Origin: Catellatospora methionotrophica
Lineage (GTDB): Bacteria; Actinomycetota; Actinomycetes; Mycobacteriales; Micromonosporaceae
Direction: 5' to 3'
DNA length: 64,000 bases
NCBI RefSeq assembly: GCF_011297335.1
Contig: NZ_JAAOTJ010000005.1
Coordinates: 310,001-374,000, forward strand
Below, in pieces: positions 27,149-33,441 of the stretch. The notes under the pieces were generated by a model that did no database searches, had not been told where the DNA came from, and worked only from the letters and a program-made list of their open reading frames with translations. Numbering within the stretch: the stretch's first letter is position 1; each line of letters starts with the position of its first letter. A program made the translations under genes and the position numbers.

Positions 27149-27493
27149 ATGGAGATCACGTTCATCACCCCGAACGCTGTCGTGCCGGCGCTCGCCGCTG
27201 CCCGCGTTCAGTCAGTCACCGTGTCGCCGACTGCCCTGCAATTGGCACCCGTCTGCCACGCCACGCGTGGCGCAGCGGGCGCACTGGGTCAGCCGACCGT
27301 CACCGGTCTGCCGGTGGCCGGGCTGCCGGTCCTGCGTCAGCCGAGCTGGAACCCGAACCCGATCAAGGTGGCCCCCATCGGAGCCACCGAGCCGAAGAAC
27401 AGCACCACCCTGGCCTACCGGAACCAGGAGTCCTCGGGCATGAAGCTCGATGGATTCAGCGGGCTCCCACCTCGAGGTAAACCAAAGGTCTAA
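27149..27493 (+). CDS. Hypothetical 114-aa reading frame in the whiB7 leader
   Basis: ATG 27149 has an excellent ribosome site (AAGGAGG, 27135-27141). The protein is Pro/Val/Ala rich (VAGLPVLRQPSWNPNPIKV) with no recognised domain, signal peptide or membrane segment. Codon bias is normal for this genome until about 27440 and then drops (GAT, GGA, CCA, CCT, CGA, GGT, AAA), where the frame coincides with a separate short upstream frame and RNA-structure elements. Because it ends 23 bases before an intrinsic terminator in front of whiB7, it may be a translated leader whose ribosomes control readthrough, rather than a protein with its own task. Confidence 0.5.
   Translation: MEITFITPNAVVPALAAARVQSVTVSPTALQLAPVCHATRGAAGALGQPTVTGLPVAGLPVLRQPSWNPNPIKVAPIGATEPKNSTTLAYRNQESSGMKLDGFSGLPPRGKPKV
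27440..27493 (+). CDS. Possible whiB7 leader peptide (17 codons)
   Basis: ATG 27440, in the same frame as the 114-aa reading frame, has its own AGGAG 9 bases upstream (27426-27430) and encodes MKLDGFSGLPPRGKPKV. whiB7/wblC leaders in other actinobacteria carry a short upstream reading frame before an intrinsic terminator. The unusual codon use of just this stretch fits such a role. It cannot be told from sequence alone which of the two starts is used. Confidence 0.45.
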   Translation: MKLDGFSGLPPRGKPKV

Positions 27494-27515
27494 ACCAGAC
27501 CATCGGCTCACCTCG

Positions 27516-27559
27516 AGGCCGCGGAACCCGTACACCGGGATCCGCGGCCTTAGTTATTT
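27516..27559 (+). terminator. Intrinsic terminator/attenuator upstream of whiB7
   Basis: AGGCCGCGGA (27516-27525) pairs perfectly with TCCGCGGCCT (27541-27550), with an inner CCC/GGG stem, then TAGTTATTT. It is the best T-tailed terminator in the window and lies inside the whiB7 transcript unit, 55 bases before the whiB7 ATG, so it should act as an attenuator. Confidence 0.8.
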
Positions 27560-27614
27560 CCACCCCCATGGAAAGCGATCCACGAGATCGAGATGAAAGG
27601 AAGGTGACCGGAAG

Positions 27615-27974
27615 ATGAGTCTGGCGTTGGCCCCAGTCCTCGACTTCAGTGTCGAGCTGGGTGCGGAGCTGCCCTGCCGGAAGTTCGACCCGGACCTGTG
27701 GTTCTCGGACGCTCCCGCGGAGCTTGAGCTGGCCAAGTCGCTGTGCGGCGAGTGCCCGCTCAAGGTCGAGTGCCTCTCCGGGGCACTGGAGCGCGAGGAG
27801 CCCTGGGGCGTCTGGGGCGGCGAGATCTTCGAGCGTGGTGCGGTCGTGGCGCGCAAGCGTCCGCGTGGCCGGCCCCGCAAGGACGACCTCGCTCGTGAGG
27901 CGGCCCTGGTGGCCGAGACCGAGGCGCGTGTCGCCGCGGTCACCGCTCGCGAGTCGGTCCGGCTCGCTGCCTGA
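27615..27974 (+). CDS. whiB7: WhiB7 iron-sulfur transcriptional regulator
   Basis: 119 aa. Four cysteines coordinate the [4Fe-4S] cluster: Cys21, then C-x2-C-x5-C in LCGECPLKVECLSG. The GVWGG turn and the AT-hook RPRGRPRK distinguish WhiB7 from other Wbl proteins. WhiB7 binds the primary sigma factor and turns on intrinsic antibiotic-resistance genes after translation stress. It is preceded by a long leader with upstream reading frames and an attenuator. AAGGAAGG lies about 10 bases before the ATG. Conserved position next to uvrD2 supports the name. Confidence 0.96.
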   Translation: MSLALAPVLDFSVELGAELPCRKFDPDLWFSDAPAELELAKSLCGECPLKVECLSGALEREEPWGVWGGEIFERGAVVARKRPRGRPRKDDLAREAALVAETEARVAAVTARESVRLAA

Positions 27975-28044
27975 GCAGCAACTCCGCATCACCCAATCCA
28001 GCCGCCTGCCGGCTAAGTCACTACGACAGCATCGGAGAGAAGCA

Positions 28045-28200
28045 ATGAGAAACGCCATCAGTGACATCTATATGATCCATGAAGCTATGAGCCGGGCTCG
28101 AATGCTTGAGCCTCAGAACATCCCCTCTGAGGCTTCCCGTTCCGCCCGTCAGATCATGGTCGCCGCGCGTCGGCACGCACGTGAGCTGTCGCAGCGATAA
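28045..28200 (+). CDS. Small conserved-looking protein downstream of whiB7, 51 aa
   Basis: ATG 28045 preceded by GGAGAGAAGC. The peptide MRNAISDIYMIHEAMSRARM continues into a basic helical C-terminus (RQIMVAARRHARELSQR). Codon use is less GC-biased than its neighbours (many A/T third positions in the first 25 codons), and a longer frame starting inside whiB7 is a shadow. It is followed 11 bp later by a perfect 14-bp terminator, so it ends the whiB7 transcript. No family recognised. Confidence 0.65.
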   Translation: MRNAISDIYMIHEAMSRARMLEPQNIPSEASRSARQIMVAARRHARELSQR

Positions 28201-28211
28201 GTGAATCAATA

Positions 28212-28250
28212 CGGATGCCCGCCGGTTCTACCGGCGGGCATCCGTGTTTC
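28212..28250 (+). terminator. Rho-independent terminator after whiB7 operon
   Basis: CGGATGCCCGCCGG (28212-28225) pairs perfectly with 28231-28244 around loop TTCTA, followed by TGTTTCT. It separates the convergent ABC1-kinase gene, whose stop is at 28257. Confidence 0.85.
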
Positions 28251-28256
28251 TGCAGG

Positions 28257-29591
28257 TCAGTCTGTCGGATCCGCGAAGCCGGGCAGCCAGCGCTCCAGGA
28301 TCGCGCGGTAGTGCGCCTTGGCCTCGAGCTGGCACAGCACCCCGATGGAGCCCAGCGTCACCCGGTGGATCATCAGGTAGGACGGCGGCAGGTTCAACTG
28401 CCGACCCAGGGTGTACGCCGGACTGCGCGGGCTGGCCAGCCGGGCCGCCTCCTCACGCAGCCAGGCCCGGGTGAACCGGAACTCGTCGACGGCCAGCGGC
28501 TCCAGCATCGGCCGCACGTAGTCGAGCACGGCCTGCGCGTCGATGTCGGCGTTGGGGCGTACGAAACCCTCGCCCTGCAGGCCCTTGAGCACCTCGTCGG
28601 CCCGCCCGGCCAGGGCCAGCCGGGTGATCCGGCCGACCGGCTCAGGCAGGCCCTGGGGCAGGCGCGCGACCGCGCCGAAGTCGATGACGGCCAGCCGGTC
28701 GTCGGGCAGCAGCCGGTAGTTGCCCGGATGCGGGTCGGCGTGCAGCAGCCCCGCCCGCTCGGGGGCCGAGAAGTGCAGCGTGGCCATGAGCGCCCCGGCG
28801 CGGTCGCGCTGCGCCACCGTGCCACTTCCGATGATCTTCGAGAGCGGGGTGCCCTCCACCCACTCGGTGACCAGCACCCGTGGCGCGGCAGCCAGCACCT
28901 GCGGCACCAGGATCTCCTCGTCGCCCGCGTACGCCGCCGCGAACGCCCGCTGGCTGGCCGCCTCCAGTTCGTAGTCCAGCTCCTCGACGACCCGCGCGCG
29001 CAGCTCGGTGACCAGCGGCTTCACGTCCAGCCCCGGCTGGATCACCTTGAACAGCCCGGCCAGGCGGGACAGCTGGGTCAGGTCGGCGATCAGCGCGTCG
29101 CCAGCACCCGGGTACTGGATCTTCACGGCGACCGGGACGCCCGTGCGCTTGCGCGGCACCTTCCACACGGCCTTGTGCACCTGTCCGATGCTGGCCGCGG
29201 CGGCGGGAACGTCGTCGAACTCGCGGAACAGCGTCCGCCAGTCGCTGCCCAGCTGCTCGGCCAGCACCTTGTGCACGGTGGCCGCGGGCAGCGGCGGAGC
29301 CGCCTCCTGGAGCTTGGTCAGGGCCTCCCGGTAGGGCTCAGCCAGCGCGTCGGGCAGCGCCGCCTCGAACACGCTCAGCGCCTGCCCGAGCTTCATCGCG
29401 CCGCCCTTGAGCTGACCCAGCACGCTGAACAGCTGCTCGGCCGTACGCTCCTGGATCTCGGCGGAGATCACGTCGGTGGCCATACCGGTGACCCGCTTGC
29501 CGAACCCGAGCACGGTCCGCCCGGCGAAGCCCAGGGGGAGCGATGCCAGCTTGGCGGTGCGGGAGACGGCGCGGCGCGGGATGTCGGTCAC
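28257..29591 (-). CDS. ABC1/AarF-family atypical protein kinase
   Basis: 444 aa. The family-defining KxGQ motif (AMKLGQALS, about 65-73) and the ADR/DFG-like segments HADPHPGNYRLLPDDR and VIDFGAVARL are present, as in UbiB/AarF kinases, which support isoprenoid-lipid metabolism or membrane-linked processes. In M. tuberculosis the equivalent Rv3197 lies at the same place next to whiB7 and is reported to be linked to the WhiB7 response. GTG 29591 is the first usable start. It converges on the whiB7 transcript. Confidence 0.88.
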   Translation of the reverse strand: MTDIPRRAVSRTAKLASLPLGFAGRTVLGFGKRVTGMATDVISAEIQERTAEQLFSVLGQLKGGAMKLGQALSVFEAALPDALAEPYREALTKLQEAAPPLPAATVHKVLAEQLGSDWRTLFREFDDVPAAAASIGQVHKAVWKVPRKRTGVPVAVKIQYPGAGDALIADLTQLSRLAGLFKVIQPGLDVKPLVTELRARVVEELDYELEAASQRAFAAAYAGDEEILVPQVLAAAPRVLVTEWVEGTPLSKIIGSGTVAQRDRAGALMATLHFSAPERAGLLHADPHPGNYRLLPDDRLAVIDFGAVARLPQGLPEPVGRITRLALAGRADEVLKGLQGEGFVRPNADIDAQAVLDYVRPMLEPLAVDEFRFTRAWLREEAARLASPRSPAYTLGRQLNLPPSYLMIHRVTLGSIGVLCQLEAKAHYRAILERWLPGFADPTD

Positions 29592-29657
29592 CGTGCCATT
29601 GTTGCCGACCGCGCGGATTTCGGCCCGTTCCGGCAGGTGAAGACCCTGTGGAGATCG

Positions 29658-30662
29658 TCAGCCGCGCCGCCGCCGGGCGCAGTCGCAGGACGGGTGGGGT
29701 GACCAGGTGCGCCGTCGCCAGGGCAGCACACCGTCGATCTCCACCGTCGTGCCGATCGTGGTCGGCTCAGCCCCGTCGAGGTAGGCCAGCACCTCGGCGG
29801 CCGCGAAACCGGCGGCGGTGAGCCGGGTCGCCGCGGAGCACGGGTCGCCGCCGGGCGGGGCCTGGGCGAGCTGGGCCACCAGCCGGGGCCAGGACGGATC
29901 CCGGTCGGTGCGGTGCAGATCGAGGCAGTGCAGGCAGGGCCCGCCGGTCACCGGCACCAGCGGCCCGACCACGGCGACCCCGTCGCGTACGGTCAGCGCC
30001 AGGTGGGGCACCCTGCGCCGGGTTCCGCGGGTGGACACCGCATACCCCACCTGCACCCGGAACGTGGCGTCAGTGGCCCGCAGGGTGGCCGCGTGGGGTC
30101 GGCTGCCGCGTGTGCCGTCCCCCGCCGCTTCCGTGCTGGACGGGCCCTGCAGGACGGCCGCCGCGCCGGGCGCGGTGACCGTGCCGACCTTGCCTACCCC
30201 CGCGTCGAGCAGGGCAGTGGCGATCAGACGGGAGGTGGCGCCCGATCCCGCGACGATCACTCGGGCCTGCCCCCGCCGCTGGAGCACCCTGGCCGGGCTG
30301 CCGGGGCTCTCGCGGCGCAGGGCGAGCGCCGCGGCCTCGTCGGCGAGCCGGGCACGGTGCTCGGCGGGCAGTGCCGCGGGCATCAGCGTGTGGGCGGGCA
30401 GCACCAATCCGCGCTCGGCCAGCGCGGTGAGCACCTCGCGTACGTCCTCGGCGGGCATGCCGAGCCGGGCCATCTCGGTCAGCAGCACCCGCTCGGTGCG
30501 CGAGCCGTCGAGCAGTTCGAGCAGCCGGGCCGCGGACCGGTGGGACAGCTCCAGCACGACCGCGTGTTCGGGGTCGGTGCCGAGCTGGACGGTGTGGCGG
30601 TCGCGCCACATCGGGCGCAGGCCCGGCAGCAGGGCCGGGCGGGACATCGGGGAGCGGCTCAC
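29658..30662 (-). CDS. E1-like (ThiF/MoeB-related) protein, possibly TOMM-cyclodehydratase-like
   Basis: 334 aa. A central Rossmann-like stretch (RVIVAGSGATSRLIATALLDAG, about 125-146) replaces the usual GxGGxG loop of E1 enzymes, and a zinc-type CLHCLDLHR (about 235) with a final CDC near the C-terminus gives an incomplete double-cysteine cluster (C-x-C instead of C-x2-C). The N-terminal 100 residues form a winged-helix-like region seen in peptide-binding proteins of thiazole/oxazole peptide clusters. No precursor peptide or YcaO is nearby, and the position matches Rv3196, a conserved gene of unknown role, so a housekeeping function is more likely. Start GTG 30662 or ATG 30647. Confidence 0.72.
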   Translation of the reverse strand: MSRSPMSRPALLPGLRPMWRDRHTVQLGTDPEHAVVLELSHRSAARLLELLDGSRTERVLLTEMARLGMPAEDVREVLTALAERGLVLPAHTLMPAALPAEHRARLADEAAALALRRESPGSPARVLQRRGQARVIVAGSGATSRLIATALLDAGVGKVGTVTAPGAAAVLQGPSSTEAAGDGTRGSRPHAATLRATDATFRVQVGYAVSTRGTRRRVPHLALTVRDGVAVVGPLVPVTGGPCLHCLDLHRTDRDPSWPRLVAQLAQAPPGGDPCSAATRLTAAGFAAAEVLAYLDGAEPTTIGTTVEIDGVLPWRRRTWSPHPSCDCARRRRG

Positions 30663-30701
30663 AGCGGTCAGGCTGTCAGCGCCGAGAGGGCCCGGCTGCG
30701 G

Positions 30702-30764
30702 TTATCCACAGCCCGTCCCCCGTGATCAAGAGGTTTTCCACAGTCCTGACCTGGGTTATCCACA
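30702..30764 (+). promoter_or_regulatory. Cluster of three DnaA boxes
   Basis: TTATCCACA at 30702-30710, TTTTCCACA at 30734-30742 and TTATCCACA at 30756-30764, all in one orientation, spaced 32 and 22 bp (about three and two helical turns). Two match the 9-mer consensus TTATNCACA exactly. They lie upstream of the ThiF-like gene, in a 174-bp gap with no dnaA or dnaN nearby, so this is not oriC. Confidence 0.7.
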
Positions 30765-30791
30765 GATCTTGGGGAAGATTGTCGGGAAAGC

Positions 30792-30824
30792 GACAGGAGC
30801 CCGCAGTGTCTGCGGGCTCCTGTC
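30792..30824 (-). terminator. Terminator of the DUF5679 gene
   Basis: Perfect 15-bp stem starting GACAGGAGCCCGCAG with a 3-nt loop, 13 bp after the DUF5679 stop on the minus strand, followed by GCTTTCCC. Confidence 0.75.
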
Positions 30825-30836
30825 TCGCGTTGTTCC

Positions 30837-30992
30837 TCAGGCCTTGCCGAGAATGCGGTTAACGGTCGTACCGCAGACGGGGCAGGGCCCCTTTGCCATC
30901 CGCATGCCAGTCTTGGAAATTTCCACCTTGCCGGTGAAATCGCGCTTTTCCTTGCACTTCACGCAGTAGCCGTTGTACTTCTCTTCGGCCAC
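30837..30992 (-). CDS. DUF5679-type zinc-ribbon protein, 51 aa
   Basis: GTG 30992 with GAGGAGG 5 bases upstream. Two CxxC knuckles (GYCVKCKEK and GPCPVCGTTVNRILGKA) form a small zinc ribbon, as in the short actinobacterial DUF5679 proteins annotated from many genomes. Function unknown; zinc ribbons of this size often bind RNA polymerase or ribosomal partners, but nothing here shows which. It has its own terminator and a 306-bp promoter region. Confidence 0.85.
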   Translation of the reverse strand: MAEEKYNGYCVKCKEKRDFTGKVEISKTGMRMAKGPCPVCGTTVNRILGKA

Positions 30993-31298
30993 GGTTCCTC
31001 CTCATGATCCACGGTGACTCGTCCCGGCGGCTTGCGCTGTGACGGTCGAAGTCTGCCTGTCCGAATCGATCTGAGTAGTCAGGTTACGCGGGACACGCCG
31101 TAGTCATCACGCTTGTAGAAAATGAGGCATTTTCGTAAAGTCGCCTGCGCATTGAGCAATGTCCCTTATGCGAATGCGTGGTGCGGGTCACGGTCAGAAG
31201 AATTTTCTTGGCGAAGACCACTTATCCCGGCAAATCTGGCGATGATCACAAGATTGACTCTTGCGCCCCCCTGGCACCCGGCCGCTAGCGTCCATCCC
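30993..31298. other. AT-richer intergenic region with two outward promoters
   Basis: 306 bp between the DUF5679 gene (minus) and the M48 gene (plus). The stretch 31100-31260 is notably A/T rich for this genome. TAGCGT (31286-31291) is the -10-like hexamer of a leaderless start at 31299. No gene of reasonable codon bias was found. Confidence 0.5.
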
Positions 31299-31355
31299 GT
31301 GAGTAACGACCCCCTGGTTACCCCCGGGTGCCCCCTGGTCTGCGCCGGTCGCTAA
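31299..31355 (+). CDS. Candidate leaderless mini-gene, 18 codons, coupled to M48 protease
   Basis: GTG 31299 lies 7 bases after TAGCGT (31286-31291) and starts VSNDPLVTPGCPLVCAGR; its TAA (31353-31355) shares one base with the ATG of the metalloprotease gene (TAATG). The leaderless geometry plus the stop-start overlap suggest the peptide is translated and couples expression of the downstream gene. Two cysteines (C-x3-C) are notable in so short a peptide. It could also be chance; conservation is untested. Confidence 0.45.
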   Translation: MSNDPLVTPGCPLVCAGR

Positions 31356-31882
31356 TGGCCGCCGCACGCAAACCCGTGGTAGAGGTCCGGCGCAGTGAGC
31401 GCCGGCGGCGGACGGTGTCCGCCTACCGCGAGGGGGAGCGGGTCGTGGTGCTCATCCCCAGCCAGTTCTCCCGGGCCGAGGAGAGCGAATGGGTCAGCAA
31501 GATGCTCGCCCGGCTCGCCGCCCGCGATCAGCGCAGCCAGCGCAGCGACGCCGACCTCGAAACCCGCGCCCGCCAGCTCGCCTGCCGCTACCTGCCCGAG
31601 TTCGGCGCGGTCGCGATACCCGCCACGGTGCGCTGGGTCGGCAACCAGAACGGCCGCTGGGGCTCCTGCACCCCCGCCGACCGCACCATCCGGCTGTCCG
31701 AGCGGGTACGCGACATGCCGTCCTGGGTCAGCGACTACGTGCTGCTCCACGAACTGGTCCACCTGATCGTGCCCAGCCACAACGCCCGCTTCTGGGCCCT
31801 GGTCGGCCGCTACCCCCGCACCGAACGCGCCCGCGGCTACCTTGAGGGCATCGCCGCCGCCGAACACGCCCGCGCCGAATAA
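31355..31882 (+). CDS. M48-type metallopeptidase (YgjP/WLM-like)
   Basis: 175 aa. The zinc motif HELVH occurs in LLHELVHLIVPSHNARFWALV (about 130-150), preceded by NQNGRWGSCTPADRTIRLS, the fingerprint of the DUF45/YgjP family, now classed as M48-like. No membrane segment, so cytosolic, unlike HtpX. Natural substrate unknown. ATG 31355 is favoured because it overlaps the stop of the upstream 18-codon frame; no other ribosome site is evident. Converges on the DUF2342 gene across inverted repeat E. Confidence 0.85.
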   Translation: MAAARKPVVEVRRSERRRRTVSAYREGERVVVLIPSQFSRAEESEWVSKMLARLAARDQRSQRSDADLETRARQLACRYLPEFGAVAIPATVRWVGNQNGRWGSCTPADRTIRLSERVRDMPSWVSDYVLLHELVHLIVPSHNARFWALVGRYPRTERARGYLEGIAAAEHARAE

Positions 31883-31926
31883 CCCGCCGCCGGCCGCGTC
31901 CAGCCCCGCTCCGCTCCGCGCTTTTA

Positions 31927-31991
31927 ATAGACGCTGGCCTATCACATCGAGAATTTGTAGATCAAATTCGATGTAATAGGCCAGCGTCTAT
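31927..31991. repeat. Long inverted repeat E at convergent junction
   Basis: 16-bp perfect outer stem starting ATAGACGCTGGCCTAT, one mismatch, 7 further pairs, a 2-nt bulge and a 6-bp apex stem with a 5-nt loop. The core sequence differs from repeats A-D but the size and placement (between convergent stops) are the same. It shares GACGCTGG with repeat F. Confidence 0.75.
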
Positions 31992-32043
31992 GGAAGGAGT
32001 CGGAGGGTGAGGCGCGGGTCGTGCGGCGTCGGCGCGGCCTGGG

Positions 32044-33333
32044 TCAGTCCTGCTGCGGGTCGGGGTCGGCCTCGCCGTCGGGTTTGGGCGGGGTCGGGTC
32101 GTGGCTGGGGAGGTCGTCGAGGCCGCTGAGGTCGAGGACCGTGGTGTCGGCGGCGGCCGCGTAGGCGGCCGGGTCGGCGAAGTCCTCGTCGTCGGGCAGC
32201 AGGTCGGGGTGGTCCCACAGGGCGTCGCGGCCGGACACGCCGCGGTGCTCGGTCAGTGCCGCCCACAGGGCCGCTGCCTCGCGCAGGCGGCGGGGGCGCA
32301 GTTCCAGGCCGACGAGCGCGGCGAACGTCTGCTCGGCGGGACCCCCGGCCGCGCGGCGGCGGCGGAACGTCTCGGAGAGGCGTACGACGTTGGGCAGCCG
32401 GTTGCCCGCGGCCTGCTCGACCACGTGCGTGACCCAGCCTTCGACCAGGGCGAGCACGGTCTCCAGGCGGCGCAGGGCGGCCTGCTGCTGCGGGCTGTCG
32501 TCGGGCGTGAAGATGCCTTCGAGCTGCAGTTCGGCCATGGACTCGGGGTCGGCGGGGTTGACCCGGCCGAGCGCCTCCTCGATGGCCTCGCGGTCCACCC
32601 GGATGCCGTTGGCGTATGCCTCGACCGCGCTGAGCACGTGCCCGCGCAGCCACGGCACGTGGCCGAACAGCCGCTGGTGGGCGGCCTCGCGCAGGGCCAC
32701 GAACAGGCGCAGCTCACCGGAGTCGAGTTCGAGGCCCTCGCCGTACGCCCGGATGTTGGCGGGGACCAGGGCGGCGGTGCCGCTCGGGCCGAGCGGCAGG
32801 CCGATGTCACCGGCGGAGAGGACCTCGACGGCGAGCTTGGCCAGGGCGGTGCCGAACTGGCCGCCGAACAGCGCGCCGCCGAGGCTGCTGATCATCGCGG
32901 CCATCGGGCCGAGCTGGGCGCGGGCCTCCGGCGGGACGAGGTCGCCCATGGCGTTGACCATGCGGTCGGCGACCGGGTCGGCCAGCTTGCGCCAGACGTC
33001 CAGGGTGTTGAAGATCCACTCGTTGCGGTTCCAGGCGGCGGTGGTGAGCACGCCGCTGGGCAGGGAGGTGGCCGGATCGAGCCACAGGTCGGCCAGGCGC
33101 AGCGCCTCGTCGACCTCGCGGCGGTCGGCGGCGGACACCGCCGGGTCACCCTCGCTGTTGAGCGAGGTGGTGGCGACCTGCCGGGCGAGGTCCCAGTTGA
33201 CGGGGCCGCCGCCGCTGGAGCTCATCGCCATCAGCTGCTGCAGCCCGGCGAGGAACTGCTGCATCTGCTGCGGGTCGTTGGGGTCTGGTGGTTGGCCGCC
33301 AGGAAGGGCGAACCCGAACGGGGTGTCAGGCAC
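32044..33333 (-). CDS. DUF2342 zinc-dependent metalloprotease-like protein
   Basis: 429 aa. The family (annotated zinc-dependent metalloprotease or F420-associated hydrolase) is an actinobacterial conserved protein; here the putative zincin segment is REAAHQRLFGHVPWLRGHV (about 200-218), followed by a helical C-terminal domain and an acidic tail ending DPDPQQD. It corresponds in position to Rv3195. GTG 33333 starts PDTPFGFALPGGQPPDPNDP, the usual family N-terminus; longer frames to 33378 intrude into the divergent PDZ promoter. Peptidase activity is not proven for the family. Confidence 0.83.
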   Translation of the reverse strand: MPDTPFGFALPGGQPPDPNDPQQMQQFLAGLQQLMAMSSSGGGPVNWDLARQVATTSLNSEGDPAVSAADRREVDEALRLADLWLDPATSLPSGVLTTAAWNRNEWIFNTLDVWRKLADPVADRMVNAMGDLVPPEARAQLGPMAAMISSLGGALFGGQFGTALAKLAVEVLSAGDIGLPLGPSGTAALVPANIRAYGEGLELDSGELRLFVALREAAHQRLFGHVPWLRGHVLSAVEAYANGIRVDREAIEEALGRVNPADPESMAELQLEGIFTPDDSPQQQAALRRLETVLALVEGWVTHVVEQAAGNRLPNVVRLSETFRRRRAAGGPAEQTFAALVGLELRPRRLREAAALWAALTEHRGVSGRDALWDHPDLLPDDEDFADPAAYAAAADTTVLDLSGLDDLPSHDPTPPKPDGEADPDPQQD

Positions 33334-33441
33334 GCCCTCCACCGTACGCGAAGTTGAGCGCAAGTGACTCATACCCACCCCGTGATAGGGGACAAGTCAG
33401 GGTCCGGCGGGCTCGCGGACCGCTTGGATAGGCTGGCCGCC

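Noticed and set aside
27500-27560. Terminator of the 114-aa gene only, separate from whiB7 control
   Set aside because: Possible, but no promoter was visible between 27560 and the whiB7 start, so whiB7 most likely depends on readthrough of this terminator.
29658-30662. RiPP (thiazole/oxazole peptide) biosynthetic cluster
   Set aside because: The E1-like protein stands alone: no YcaO, dehydrogenase or precursor peptide; its position matches a conserved housekeeping neighbourhood.
30702-30764. Chromosomal origin oriC
   Set aside because: Only three boxes and no dnaA, dnaN, rpmH or gyr genes nearby; kept as an isolated DnaA-box cluster.
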